From CAVSJR01 sp963728285 (lineage in GTDB: Bacteria; Actinomycetota; UBA4738; HRBIN12): a stretch of 64,000 nucleotides of DNA. Location of the stretch: assembly GCA_963728285.1 (NCBI GenBank), contig CAVSJR010000001.1, forward strand, positions 558,001 through 622,000. Reading direction: 5' to 3'. The notes under the pieces were generated by a model. The model did no database searches and was not told the DNA's origin. It was given only the letters and a program-made list of their open reading frames with translations. Below, one piece after another: positions 1-9,620 of this stretch. A program made the translations under genes and the position numbers. Every line of letters begins with the position of its first letter. Positions within the stretch are counted from its first letter, which is position 1.

Positions 1-715
1 CAGGCCCGATCCTCGCTGTCCGGGCTGCCAGGCGCTGACGGCCTTGGCGACGGCCGTCACGAGGAACAGCTGTCCGATCAACATCTCGAGGACGGCGAAG
101 GACTGTCCCGGGTTGCTCGCCGGCACGAGGTTGCCGTACCCGGTCGTGGTCAGCGTGGTGAACGAGAAGAAGAGGTCCTGCGGGAACGTCCCCTCGCCCG
201 AGCGACCGAAGAATGGGCCGGCCTGAACGAGTCCCAGGGCTCGATACGTGAACGCGAAGAACATCCCGACCATGAGGTAGGCCGCGATGGCGCCCAGCAC
301 CGTCTCGCGATCCACGGTTCGTCGCGACACGAGGTGGCGCACGATGCTGAACGGCGCGCCGAAGTACAGCACGCCGCTGATCACCGCCATGGCGCCTCCC
401 GCCGCGATGTCCTCCTCGACGACGAGGTTCACGGCGGCGGCGATCGCACAGAGGATGAGGATCACACCGGTCACCGTGCGGAAGCGGCGGCGAGCCCGCG
501 AGGCTCGGCAGGACGACCCAGACCGTGGCGATCTGGACGGACACGACGAGCGAGGTCGCCCATTCCGCGGTCAGCGTGACCGAGACGGCGTACGTGATGA
601 TGATGAGGAGGAGGACGAGGCCGTAGCTGTCCGGAGAGGAGAGGGCTCCGATCAGAGAACGTGGATGGCGAAGCCGGGGCCCTTGCCGCTGGTCATCCTC
701 TGGCTCACGCGACAT
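1..715 (-). CDS. Voltage-gated-like K+ channel, 3' end cut by window edge, frameshifted
   Basis: Integral membrane potassium channel. Translating the minus strand from ATG 715 gives a short hydrophilic N-terminus, four hydrophobic helices, two more helices, and between them a pore loop with the K+ selectivity filter (TTLTTTGYGNLVP, around 135-175). The last helix is followed by a soluble start that runs off the left edge, so the C-terminus is missing. The reading frame changes once: with the extra G of the GG at 507-508 removed, the text reads VVLRASRARRRF and joins helix 2 to helix 3 smoothly. I infer one gene with a 1-base insertion. The filter is a TTGYG variant rather than TVGYG. Gene identity is well supported by the filter; gating type is not known. 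Confidence 0.8.
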   Translation of the reverse strand, partial: MSREPEDDQRQGPRLRHPRSLIGALSSPDSYGLVLLLIIITYAVSVTLTAEWATSLVVSVQIATVWVVLPSLAGSPPLPHGDRCDPHPLCDRRRREPRRRGGHRGGRRHGGDQRRAVLRRAVQHRAPPRVATNRGSRDGAGRHRGLPHGRDVLRVHVSSPGTRSGRPILRSLGRGDVPAGPLLLVHHADHDRVRQPRAGEQPGTVLRRPRDVDRTAVPRDGRRQGRQRLAARTARIGP

Positions 716-793
716 GGCAGCGCCTCAACGGTCCCTGGGCGACGGCGGAGCCGGTGCCACGGAGGATCCGGCTGCGAGGCGGGGTGTCCGCGG

Positions 794-2407
794 TCACGGC
801 GAAGGGCTCCTCGATCGGTCCTTCGATTCGTACTGGCTCAGCAACTCGATCTCCCGGTCCTTGGTGGGGAAGAGGAAGCAGATCAACGCCGCGCCCAGCA
901 GGATCGCGATGATCCCGGCGAGGTAGGCCCACTGATCGCCGTGGATGAACGCGGACTTCGCCGCCTGCGTGATCTCGCTCGCGTGCTTCGGGTACTGCTG
1001 AGCGATCGACTCCGCGCCCGAGAACGACTTCTGGAGCTGGCTCTCGGTGTTCGAGGTGATCTGCTGCTGGTTCGGCGACGCCGCGACGGCGGCGGCCACC
1101 GCGGACGCGTAGCCGGCCGTGAGCAGCGCTCCCATGATCGATTGCATGATCGACCCCCCGAGATCCCTCTGGAGGTCGGCGGTCCCGGATGCCATGCCAG
1201 CGCGATCGACCGGCACCGAGCCGGTGAGCGAATGCGAGGCGGGGGTTCCGGCGAGGCCGACGCCGATGCCGACGAGCGCGAACGCCAGGCCCACCACCCA
1301 GTACGAGGCGCCCGCCTTCCACAGCAGCAGCATCACGATGAAGCTCAGCAGACATGCGGCGTAGCCCGCGAGCAGGGTCACCCGGGATCCACGTGCCTGG
1401 ATCAGGCTGGCCGATCGCGGCGCCACGAGGACCATGAAGACTGCCGCCGGCAGGATCGCGGCGCCGGACTCGAGCGGCGAGTAGCCGAGCACGTTCTGCA
1501 GGAACTGCTGGCCCACGAACAAGGCGCCCATGAGGGATCCGAAGACGATGATCCCGCCGCATGCCGCGACCCAGAAGATCCGCCGGCCGGCGACGTGAAG
1601 ATCGTAGAGAGGATTGTTCGCTCGGCGCTGCCTGATGAGGAACGCGACGGTGGCTGCGATCGCGATCGCCGCCAACCCCAACGCCAGTGCCCCGGCGTCG
1701 GGGACGACGGCGAAGTTGATCGCCAGGATGAGCGCCGCAACGAGCACGACCGACAGGATGCCGCCCAGGTTGTCGACGGGGTCGGTGGCCTCGTTGATGT
1801 GGGCCGGCACGTAGACGATCGCCATCACTAGGGCCACGACGGCGAACGGCAGGGTGAACAGGAACGCCGACCCCCACCAGAAGTCCTCCAGGAGCCAGCC
1901 GGCGATCAACATGCTGAGCGCCGATGCGGCTCCGCCTACCGCCGACCAGAGCGCGATCGACTTGGTGCGGCCCGGGCCCGCCCACAGCGCCGTGATCAGG
2001 GCGAGGGTCGTCGGATACGCCATGCCCGCCGAGAGCCCGCCGAGGACCCGAGCGGCGACCAGGACGCCGATCGAGGGAGCGTAGGCGGCGAGCAGGGTCG
2101 CCGGTATCGAGGCGGCCATTCCGAGGACGAGCATCATCTTGCGTCCGTACCGATCGCCGATCGCCCCCAGGTACAGGACCGATGCGGCAAGGCCGAGCGA
2201 GAATCCGACGGCCACGAGATTCAGCTCTGTCTGGGACGCGTCGAACGCGGCTCCGATGTCGGGAAGCGCAACGTTCGCCACCGACAGGTTCAGGTTGGCG
2301 ACCGCTGCCACCAGGATGAGCGTCCCGAGGACCAGCCCCGCGCGCTCCGGCGCGGGCGACGTCGTCGCCGCGCCGCTGGTCATCGCAGCGCTCGGAGCCT
2401 CTCGCAT
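794..2407 (-). CDS. MFS drug/metabolite exporter, DHA2 (EmrB/QacA-like) family
   Basis: A roughly 537-residue protein with about 14 hydrophobic helices, the size and layout of the DHA2 proton-driven exporters. It has the MFS motif A loop after helix 2 (GAIGDRYGRKMM) and an early motif NLNLSVANVALPDIG that is typical of EmrB/QacA relatives. The longer upstream frame reaches back across the divergent GH13 gene, so I chose ATG 2407, which is preceded by a GGGAGG Shine-Dalgarno sequence (complement of 2421-2428). The substrate cannot be read from sequence. It lies next to a carbohydrate locus but on the opposite strand, so a role in sugar or metabolite efflux is possible but unproven. The C-terminal tail is short and charged. 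Confidence 0.85.
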   Translation of the reverse strand: MREAPSAAMTSGAATTSPAPERAGLVLGTLILVAAVANLNLSVANVALPDIGAAFDASQTELNLVAVGFSLGLAASVLYLGAIGDRYGRKMMLVLGMAASIPATLLAAYAPSIGVLVAARVLGGLSAGMAYPTTLALITALWAGPGRTKSIALWSAVGGAASALSMLIAGWLLEDFWWGSAFLFTLPFAVVALVMAIVYVPAHINEATDPVDNLGGILSVVLVAALILAINFAVVPDAGALALGLAAIAIAATVAFLIRQRRANNPLYDLHVAGRRIFWVAACGGIIVFGSLMGALFVGQQFLQNVLGYSPLESGAAILPAAVFMVLVAPRSASLIQARGSRVTLLAGYAACLLSFIVMLLLWKAGASYWVVGLAFALVGIGVGLAGTPASHSLTGSVPVDRAGMASGTADLQRDLGGSIMQSIMGALLTAGYASAVAAAVAASPNQQQITSNTESQLQKSFSGAESIAQQYPKHASEITQAAKSAFIHGDQWAYLAGIIAILLGAALICFLFPTKDREIELLSQYESKDRSRSPSP

Positions 2408-2549
2408 TCGCCATTCGTTCCCTCCCCCAAGGACGTCGGACAGATGACCTCGGCGCCGGGCAATCCACATCCCCTCATCGGGATGATTCGCAGCCGCCGG
2501 TCGCCAGGGGACTTGGCGGAGGGAGGTCTGGCGGGTTGAATACGCTGCC

Positions 2550-4088
2550 ATGAGCGACCGGTGGTGGCGAGGCGCCGTCATCTACGAGGTGTATCCGAGG
2601 AGCGCGGCGGACGGGAATGAGGACGGCATCGGGGACCTGATCGGCCTGCGCCACCGCCTAGGGCACTTCACCGACCTCGGCATCGATGCGCTGTGGCTCA
2701 CCCCGATCTATCCCTCCGGCGGGGTTGACGGTGGATACGACGTGTGCGACTTCGACGACGTCGATCCCGCCTACGGCGGATTGGAGGCTCTCGAGGCGTT
2801 CATCGGCGACGCGCACGCCGCGGGGCTGAAGATTCTGCTGGACTTCGTCCCGAATCACACCTCGGATCGACACCCCTGGTTCGTGGAGGCGCGCTCGTCC
2901 AGAGGCTCCCCGAAACGCGATTGGTATGTCTGGGCCGACCCGGCTCGCGACGGAGGGCCGCCCAATAACTGGCTCTCGGCCTTCGGCGGTCCGGCCTGGA
3001 CCTTCGACCAGAACAGCGGCCAGTACTACTGCACCTCCTTCTATCCTCAGCAAGTCGACTTGAACTGGCGAAACCCCGAGCTCAGGGGCGCCGTGACGGA
3101 GGCGATGCGGCGCTGGGTCGACCGCGGCGTCGACGGATTCCGGATCGATGTCGTGATGATGCTCGCAAAGGACCCGGGGCTTCGCGACAATCCCTCGAAT
3201 CCCCAAGGCGGCGAGGGACAGGACGGCCAGCTCCTGATCCACAGCCAGAATCACCCAGACGTCCACGCCTTCGTCCGGGAGATCCGGGAGGCCCTCGGGC
3301 CAGATATCTGTCTCCTCGGGGAGGTCTGGATCCGCGATCTCACCGAGATCTTCAAGTACTTGCAGCCGGGCGAACTGGATCTCGCCTTCAATTTCCTCTT
3401 CACGATCGCACCGTGGACCGCGGAGGCCAAGGCCGAGACGATCGAACTCGCGGAGCTCCTCGCATCGGACGGCCTGTGGCCTTGCTACCACCTCTCCAAC
3501 CACGACGGCTGGCGCCACGCCACGGTGATCGGAGTCGACGCCGTCCCCGCCGCGACCATCCTCCTGCTGACGCTCCGCGGCACGCCCATCCTGTACTACG
3601 GAGAGGAGCTCGGCATGGAGAACGTCGAGGTCCCCGCGTCGAAGCGAGTCGACAAAGTAGGGCGCGACGTCGTGCGAACGCCGATGCAATGGGACGACTC
3701 GCCGAACGCCGGGTTCAGCTCGCCGGAGGTGGAGCCCTGGCTGCCGGTTGCGGCCGACTACGCCCAACGGAACCTAGCCGTCGAGGCCGCTGATCCCGAC
3801 TCGGTCCTCTCGCTCTACCGGCGGATGCTGGCGCTCCGGCGCGGCTCCCCCGCCCTTCGGGAGGGCTCGTTCGCCCGCGTGCCGGTGCACGGCAATGCCC
3901 TCGCCTACCTCCGTGAGGCTCGAGGCGACCGGGCGTTCGCGGCCGTGAACTTCGGACACGAGCGCGTCGAGGTTGCGGTGCCGGCGGGGACCGTGGCGGT
4001 GGCTACGTCGCGTACGCGTGAAGGCGATCGCGTGGATGGATCCTGCACGCTCGAAGGGAACGAAGCGCTCGTCGTCACTCTCGACTGA
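2550..4088 (+). CDS. GH13 alpha-glucosidase / oligo-glucosidase
   Basis: Cytoplasmic alpha-amylase-family glycosidase of 512 residues that hydrolyses alpha-glucosidic bonds in short oligosaccharides. The four GH13 signature blocks are visible: DFVPNHTSD near residue 97, GFRIDVV with the nucleophile Asp200, GEVW with the acid/base Glu258, and SNHD with the stabiliser Asp319. A C-terminal beta domain follows from about residue 430. There is no signal peptide. The length and the opening (GAVIYEVYPRSAADGNEDGIGDL) match alpha-glucosidase/oligo-1,6-glucosidase enzymes rather than secreted amylases. Exact linkage (alpha-1,4, alpha-1,6, sucrose or trehalose) is not resolved. No Shine-Dalgarno sequence is evident before the ATG; TTGAAT/TACGCT boxes lie just upstream. 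It starts the carbohydrate locus, divergent from the MFS exporter. Confidence 0.92.
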   Translation: MSDRWWRGAVIYEVYPRSAADGNEDGIGDLIGLRHRLGHFTDLGIDALWLTPIYPSGGVDGGYDVCDFDDVDPAYGGLEALEAFIGDAHAAGLKILLDFVPNHTSDRHPWFVEARSSRGSPKRDWYVWADPARDGGPPNNWLSAFGGPAWTFDQNSGQYYCTSFYPQQVDLNWRNPELRGAVTEAMRRWVDRGVDGFRIDVVMMLAKDPGLRDNPSNPQGGEGQDGQLLIHSQNHPDVHAFVREIREALGPDICLLGEVWIRDLTEIFKYLQPGELDLAFNFLFTIAPWTAEAKAETIELAELLASDGLWPCYHLSNHDGWRHATVIGVDAVPAATILLLTLRGTPILYYGEELGMENVEVPASKRVDKVGRDVVRTPMQWDDSPNAGFSSPEVEPWLPVAADYAQRNLAVEAADPDSVLSLYRRMLALRRGSPALREGSFARVPVHGNALAYLREARGDRAFAAVNFGHERVEVAVPAGTVAVATSRTREGDRVDGSCTLEGNEALVVTLD

Positions 4089-4102
4089 CGACTGCCGCCT
4101 TC

Positions 4103-5104
4103 CTACACGGAGATGGGCGCTCGCTCCTCGTGTGATCGGATGGCGGCGAACGTCAGCTCGAGCGCCCGCAAGCCGTCCTCTCCGGTCACGGGCGGGGAGA
4201 CGCCCCGGTCGATGGAGTCCACGAACGCCGCCAGGTGCGCGTCGATCGTATGCCAGAAGTCCCGGCGCTTTGTATCGAACAGGCCGGGGCGCCACTCTGA
4301 GTAGGCAGCCTCCGCGTGCTCGTACAGGCGCACCGCGTCAACCACGTTCTCAACCACGACTCGGCCCTCGGTTCCACTGAACTCGAACAGCTGCGCCTGC
4401 GGATGGTCGTACGAGCTGTCCCAACTGCCCAGGATGCTGCCGACGGCGCCGGACCTGAAGCGGAGGCCGATCGCGGCGCTCGTGTACACACCCATGCCTC
4501 GCGGGTCGCCAAGCAGCGCCGACACCTCGTCGACCTCGCCCCCGAAGTGGCGAAGCATGTCGAAGCAGTGCCCTTGCGTTTCGATGAGCATGTCGTAGGG
4601 ATCGGTGATCTCTTTGTAGAGATCGCCGGCCATCTTCATCGACAGGTACCCGGGGCGACCGATACGCCCGCCGTCTACGAACGCGCGCGCGCGCCGGTAC
4701 GGCTCAGAGAAGCGGTGGTTGAAGTCGACGCCGAGGCGCACACGCCGCTCGCGCGCCAGGTCGACCATCGAGCGCGCCTCATCAATGCGGAAGGCCATCG
4801 GCTTCTCCACGAAGACGTGGACGCCGGCTCCGAGCGCCTCGCGCACCGGCTGGACGTGCTCGGTGTTCCCGGTGCACACGCAGGCCAGGTCCGGACGCCC
4901 GCGCTGCAGCATCTCGGCGACGGAGCTGTAGGCGGGAACCCCATGCTCAGACGCCAGCGCCTCCGTCTTCGGGGCGGTCCGCCCGCAGATCCCGATGAGC
5001 TCCACGCGATCGTTCGCCGCGAGGGCACGGGCGTGGATCGATCCCACCACGCCGGCCCCGACGACCGCCGCGCGAAGGCCCCCCGGCCTCTCGGAGAAGC
5101 TCAC
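4103..5104 (-). CDS. Gfo/Idh/MocA-family NAD(P)-dependent dehydrogenase
   Basis: A 333-residue sugar or cyclitol dehydrogenase of the glucose-fructose oxidoreductase/inositol dehydrogenase type. The N-terminal Rossmann fold has GAGVVGSIHARAL. The family EKP motif (VFVEKPMAF) supplies the catalytic Lys, and the C-terminal alpha/beta domain carries the dehydrogenase-like sheet with QGHCFDMLRHFGG. The start is GTG 5104, which overlaps the stop of the upstream MDR dehydrogenase by 4 nt (GTGA), so translation is probably coupled. It is the last gene of a minus-strand group ABC ATPase, MDR dehydrogenase, this gene. It ends 14 bp from the convergent GH13 gene. Substrate is unknown; context suggests a sugar or uronate derived from an imported oligosaccharide. 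Confidence 0.88.
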   Translation of the reverse strand: MSFSERPGGLRAAVVGAGVVGSIHARALAANDRVELIGICGRTAPKTEALASEHGVPAYSSVAEMLQRGRPDLACVCTGNTEHVQPVREALGAGVHVFVEKPMAFRIDEARSMVDLARERRVRLGVDFNHRFSEPYRRARAFVDGGRIGRPGYLSMKMAGDLYKEITDPYDMLIETQGHCFDMLRHFGGEVDEVSALLGDPRGMGVYTSAAIGLRFRSGAVGSILGSWDSSYDHPQAQLFEFSGTEGRVVVENVVDAVRLYEHAEAAYSEWRPGLFDTKRRDFWHTIDAHLAAFVDSIDRGVSPPVTGEDGLRALELTFAAIRSHEERAPISV

Positions 5105-6142
5105 GCCGGCGACCTCGATGGTGCCTCGTGTGGAAGGACGACAACCTTGCCGGCCTCACCGCTCCAGAACGTGCGACATGCTTCGCCGAACCGCTCTAAC
5201 GGAAAGTGGTGCGTCTGAATCGGCCCCGGATCGAGGAATCCTTCCGCTACCAGCCGGTGTACCTCCTCGAACTCCCCGATCGGGAAGTACTCCGATCCAA
5301 CCAGCGATCGTTCCCGTGCGATGAGATCCCGATGGGTCGAGACCTCGAGCGGCTCATCGTTGTGGGCGATGATCACGATCCTGCCCCCCGGGCGCCGCCA
5401 CGTCGATCGCTTGCCGTTGCGCGTCCGTGCGGCCCGCAGCGTCGATGACGACGTCGCACCCGTCCGGCTCCATTTCGAGAAGCCGTTGCACCACGTCATC
5501 CTTTCCCGCGTCGAGCGGACGCGCACCGAGTCGCCGACCAAGGTCCAGGCGATAGGGCACAACGTCCAGCCCGAATACGACCCCGGCGCCGAGGGCGCGC
5601 GCGACGGAGATCGCGCCGAGGCCGATCGGCCCGCAGCCCATGACGGCCACGACCGATGGTGACCCACCGGCGCGCCGGAAAGCGTGTGCCGTCGTGCCGA
5701 ACAGATCGAGAACGCACGTAGCGACCCCAGGCGCGATCGACGTGTCGACGCCAAGAAAGCATGCGGCGCGCACGGCGACGTACTCCGCGAAGCCGCCCGG
5801 CGCCGTGAGTCCGTACATGCCCTTCCGTTGAGTGCACATGTTTGTCCAGCCGTGCCGACATGCATAGCAGGAGCGGCAGAACTCAACCAGGTAGACGGCC
5901 CCGAAGGCGCCGATCGGCGGCGTTTCGACGCCTTCGCCGAGCTCCACGACGGTACCGGCGATCTCATGGCCCGGGATGACGTCACCACCGTTTCGGTATG
6001 CGTGCACATCGGTGCCGCACAGCGCGCAGGCGTCGACGCGAAGGAGGACGTCCCCCGGTCCCGGACGTGGAACGGGCACATCCTCGAGCGCGATCTCTCC
6101 GGCCCCCAGGAAGCGAGCCGCCCGCATCCGCTCTCGCGTCAT
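5101..6142 (-). CDS. Zinc-dependent alcohol/polyol dehydrogenase (MDR family), frameshifted
   Basis: Medium-chain dehydrogenase/reductase that would oxidise a sugar alcohol or polyol with NAD(P). The catalytic zinc site is visible as CALCGTD and GHE. The structural zinc loop is CRSCYACRHGWTNMC, and the nucleotide fold shows GCGPIGLGA. The frame breaks at a run of six C on the plus strand (5384-5389): with one base removed the protein reads AAPGGRIVIIAHN and continues to the stop at 5101, giving about 346 residues, normal for the family. I infer a homopolymer insertion. It starts 15 bp after the MsmK-type ATPase gene and its stop overlaps the start of the Gfo/Idh gene, so the three form an operon. 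Sorbitol/threonine dehydrogenase-like; exact substrate not resolved. Confidence 0.83.
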
Positions 6143-6157
6143 CGAACTCGAGGGCCT

Positions 6158-7412
6158 TCAGGCGGCGTCGTCGGCGTAGATACCCTCGCCGCTTTCGGGG
6201 TCGAAAAAATGCATCTCCGCGGCGTCGACGAAGACGTCGAGGCGATCTCCCTCCCGCACCCCGCTGTGCGCGTTGAACCGCGCCGTGAACGGCGTCTGCC
6301 GCTCGCTCGCCCGTTCCTCCAGTTCGGCCAGCGCCTCGTCGCCCGCATCGACCGCCAGGTCCCGTGTGTCGTCGGTGAGGACCGGAGGAGCGTCGATCGT
6401 GAAGTGCGCGTACACCTCCGGCCCCATGTCCTCGCGGAGCTCGAGAACCGCAGAGATCCGCTGCTCTTGCGGCCCATCGAGGACGAGCGCGGCGTCCTCC
6501 ATGTCCTCCGGGCGAAGGCCGAGGACCACGTTCCGATCCCGGTAGGCGCGGAGGGCCGGCCGCCCCGCGAGGGTTGCAGCGGGGATCGGCAGACGGTTCG
6601 ATCCGAACTCCACGAACACCTCGCCGTCGTCTCCGGCGAGCTTCGCCTCGACCATGTTCATGGCCGGCGAGCCGATGAATCCGGCGACGAAGAGGTTCCG
6701 GGGGCGGGCGTACAGCGTCTGAGGCGCATCCACTTGCTGGAGCACGCCTCGATTCATCACGGCGACCTGATCCCCCATGGTCATGGCCTCGATCTGGTCG
6801 TGCGTCACGTAGATCGTCGTGACGCCGACGTCGCGTTGAATCCGGAGGATCTCGGTTCGCATCTGGACGCGGAGTTTCGCGTCGAGGTTCGACAGCGGCT
6901 CGTCCATCAGGAAGGCGAGCGGCTCCCGCACGATCGCCCGACCCATCGCGACCCGCTGGCGCTGTCCGCCCGACAGCTGCCCTGGGCGCCTCTCCAGCAG
7001 CTCGGCCGAGCCCTAGGATGCGCGCAGTCTCGCGAACTCGGCGGTCGATCTCGCGCTTGTCCAGCTTTCGCAGCTTGAGGCCGAAGGCCATGTTCAGGTA
7101 CACGGACATGTGGGGATACAAGGCGTAGTTTTGGAAGACCATCGCGACGTCCCTGTCCTTGGGGGCCACGTCGTTGACGATTCGTTCCCCAATCCGGATC
7201 GTGCCCGACGTGATCTCCTCGAGCCCCGCCACCATCCGCAGCGCCGTTGTCTTCCCGCAGCCCGACGGCCCGACGAGCACGAAGAGGTCTCCGCCGGGGA
7301 CTTTGAGATCGAGCGAGGAGACGGCCTCGGTGCCGTCGTCGTAGACCTTCGTCAAGTCGTCGAGGACGATCTCCGCCACTCCAGGATCTCCCGTTTTCTC
7401 CACCCGAGCCAT
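6158..7412 (-). CDS. ABC sugar importer ATPase, MsmK/UgpC/MalK type, frameshifted
   Basis: Cytoplasmic ATPase that powers a carbohydrate-uptake ABC transporter. In order: Walker A GPSGCGKTTAL, Q-loop VFQNYALYPHM, signature LSGGQRQR, Walker B AFLMDEPLSNLDA, H-loop VTHDQ, then the roughly 130-residue C-terminal regulatory OB-fold typical of MalK/MsmK. The frame changes near 7004-7007, where ILGLG should pass into ELLERRPGQL; one extra base accounts for it. The start is ATG 7412. This ATPase is coded apart from its likely partners, the binding protein and two permeases at 12.5-15.7 kb, which have no ATPase of their own. MsmK-type ATPases often serve several importers, so that pairing is reasonable but inferred. 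Confidence 0.86.
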
Positions 7413-7566
7413 CGACGCTCGAGGCGTCGAACGGTCGGAGGATGTCGGGGCGAACGATACCTCACCTCGAACCTCAGCGGTTTGTGATGCCTTGACCGGT
7501 CGGCTCCCGTAGTCTCACACTGGGCTGGAATCCATCTGCGCGTCGCTTTCTCGTTCGGGGCTCACG

Positions 7567-8592
7567 TTGTCCAAGCGATCCGTCGTCATCGTCGTGATTG
7601 TCGCCGTCCTGGCGGCAAGCGCCGTCACCGTTTCCGTGTTCGCTGCATCGCGCGCGCCGACATACGTGAATCCCGTTCTTCACAACGACGCGCCGGATCC
7701 GACGGTGATCCGCGCGGACGACGGATTCTTCTACGCGTACACGACGCAGAGCTACCATGGGGCGAGGTTCCTCAATCTGCCCATCCTCCGATCATCGGAC
7801 TTGATCACGTGGCGCTTGGTCGGAGACGCCTTCCCCGAGCGACCCGACTGGGTCGTTCCGGGCACCGACCACGGCGATATGTGGGCCCCGCACATCGCCA
7901 TGTGGGAGGGGACCTATTACCTCTTCTACTCGGCGCGGTCGCTCGATCTGGGCAACATGGCGATCGGCGTGGCGACATCGGAGAGCCCGACGGGACCCTT
8001 CAAGGACCGGGGAGCTCCACTGATCACCGGCGAACGAGGATTCGAGGCGATCGATCCCTTCGCCTGGGAGATTCCCGACGGGACGAAGTACGTCTACTGG
8101 GGATCGGACCGGGCCCCGATCCGCGCGCAGGAGTTGTCGTCGGACGGCATGGAGCTCGTCGGCGAGCCGGTCGAGCTGTTGTCCCCTCTTCGCTCCGAGG
8201 AGTACGACAACCTCGTCGAGGGAGCGTGGATGATGCGCCACGGTCCGTACTACTACTTGATGTACTCGGGCGGCGCCTGCTGCGGGACGGACGCTCACTA
8301 CGCCGTCCTCGTCGCCCGCGGCAGCTCCCCCCTCGGCCCGTTCGAGCGATACGAGGGCAACCCGATCCTCGAGGCGAACGAGGCTTTCAACGCTCCCGGC
8401 CATCACGCTACGATTCAGGACGACGCGGGTCAGGATTGGATCCTGTACCACGCGATGGATCGCGACGATGTCACCAACGTCCGCTTTCTTCTCCTGGATC
8501 GCATCGAGTGGGTCGACGGCTGGCCCGTCGTGAACGACGGCAACGGTCCGTCGTCCGAATCGCAGGAGGCCCCGGTCGTGGAGGGGTCGTAG
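7567..8592 (+). CDS. Exported GH43 glycosidase (arabinanase/arabinofuranosidase-like)
   Basis: A five-bladed beta-propeller glycosidase, 341 residues, exported by an N-terminal hydrophobic segment (about residues 5-27) that may stay as an anchor because there is no clear cleavage site or lipobox. The GH43 triad can be placed: general base Asp44 in NDAPDPTVIR, pKa modulator Asp163 in EAIDPFAW, and general acid Glu218 in LVEGAW. Two adjacent Cys (GGACCGTDAHY) could bind metal or form a disulfide. The start codon is TTG 7567, the only sensible one before the signal segment. GH43 covers arabinanases, arabinofuranosidases, xylosidases and galactosidases; the sequence alone does not choose. It opens the plus-strand half of the carbohydrate locus, divergent from the MsmK gene. 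Confidence 0.88.
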   Translation: MSKRSVVIVVIVAVLAASAVTVSVFAASRAPTYVNPVLHNDAPDPTVIRADDGFFYAYTTQSYHGARFLNLPILRSSDLITWRLVGDAFPERPDWVVPGTDHGDMWAPHIAMWEGTYYLFYSARSLDLGNMAIGVATSESPTGPFKDRGAPLITGERGFEAIDPFAWEIPDGTKYVYWGSDRAPIRAQELSSDGMELVGEPVELLSPLRSEEYDNLVEGAWMMRHGPYYYLMYSGGACCGTDAHYAVLVARGSSPLGPFERYEGNPILEANEAFNAPGHHATIQDDAGQDWILYHAMDRDDVTNVRFLLLDRIEWVDGWPVVNDGNGPSSESQEAPVVEGS

Positions 8593-8687
8593 TTCGTTGC
8601 GTCCCGCCCAAGCCGGCGCCCTTGGGTGGCGTTCCTTGACCTCCACCGGAGTGTGAACGGCGCGAATGCAACGAGAGGAGGAGAGCT

Positions 8688-9620
8688 GTGGACTACCGGA
8701 TGCTCGGCGCGACCGGCCTCGAGGTCTCTGCGATCGGAATGGGATGCTGGGCCATCGGCGGCGACGCATGGGGCCCAGTCGACGATTCGGACTCCATCGC
8801 AACGATTCGGCGAGCACTCGAGCTGGGCGTCACATTGTTCGACACCGCCGACGTGTACGGAAGGGGCCGCAGCGAGAACGTCCTTCGGGAAGCCCTCGGT
8901 GACAGACGCGATGACGTCGTGCTCGCAACCAAGGTGGGGCTCTGGCATTCGGGAGGCGATCGCCCGAACGCCTACACGGATCCGGCCATGGTCGTCGAGA
9001 GCTGCGAGGCCAGCCTTCGCCGGCTCGGCACCGATCACATCGACGTGTACCAATGCCATCTCTGGTGGGACGAGAACACCGAGGTATTTCTTGAGGCGTT
9101 CGATCGACTGAAGGCCCAAGGCAAGATCCGCGCCTACGGCGTCAGCACGAACGAGATCGATCATCTCCGGAACTTCGACCGCCACCGCACATGCGACACC
9201 CTCCAGGTCGACTACTCCATCTTGAATCGTGAGCCCGAGGAAAGCGTCCTTCCGTACTGTCTCGACCGCTCCATCGGGGTGATCGTGAAGGGACCACTCA
9301 AGATGGGCGTGCTCACCGGAAAGTTCGATAGCGCGACCATGTTCGCCGAAGGCGACATCCGTCGAGGATGGCCCGATGACCCGTGGTTCCGCGAGGCGCT
9401 CGAGCGAGTCGAGGGGCTGCGTCCGCTCGAGCGAGAGGGGCCCTTGGGCCAGGCGGCGCTCGCATTCGTGTTGCACCATCCGGCGGTCACGGCGGCCATC
9501 CCCGGAGCCAAGCGTCCCGAGCAGATGGAATCGAACGCCCTTGCGGCCGACCGCTCCCTCGACGAGTCCGCCCTCCGGCTGATCGACGAGGTCGCGCCGC
9601 GACCGGAACGTCCCGCGTGA
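8688..9620 (+). CDS. Aldo/keto reductase
   Basis: A 310-residue NADPH-dependent (beta/alpha)8-barrel oxidoreductase. The AKR tetrad is visible as Asp52 and Tyr57 (FDTADVYG), Lys82 (ATKVG) and the His of YQCHLWW; the cofactor loop near the C-terminus is IPGAKRPEQM. The GTG start at 8688 follows a strong purine run (GAGAGGAGGAGAG). It resembles the group that includes sugar-aldehyde and L-glyceraldehyde 3-phosphate reductases. The stop overlaps the GTG start of the GH2 gene (GTGA at 9617-9620), so the two are translationally coupled. In this setting it probably interconverts a sugar aldehyde or ketone released from the glycan, but the substrate is not known. Confidence 0.9.
   Translation: MDYRMLGATGLEVSAIGMGCWAIGGDAWGPVDDSDSIATIRRALELGVTLFDTADVYGRGRSENVLREALGDRRDDVVLATKVGLWHSGGDRPNAYTDPAMVVESCEASLRRLGTDHIDVYQCHLWWDENTEVFLEAFDRLKAQGKIRAYGVSTNEIDHLRNFDRHRTCDTLQVDYSILNREPEESVLPYCLDRSIGVIVKGPLKMGVLTGKFDSATMFAEGDIRRGWPDDPWFREALERVEGLRPLEREGPLGQAALAFVLHHPAVTAAIPGAKRPEQMESNALAADRSLDESALRLIDEVAPRPERPA

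Noticed and set aside
287..2468. Long open frames (514 and 587 residues) over the K+ channel and MFS genes
   Set aside because: Arg/Pro/Gly-rich products without motifs, antisense or out of frame to a clear MFS transporter; typical of GC-rich third-position effects.
7492..7520. TTGACC with TAGTCT as a sigma-70 promoter for the GH43 gene
   Set aside because: The spacing is about 12 nt, too short for a -35/-10 pair.
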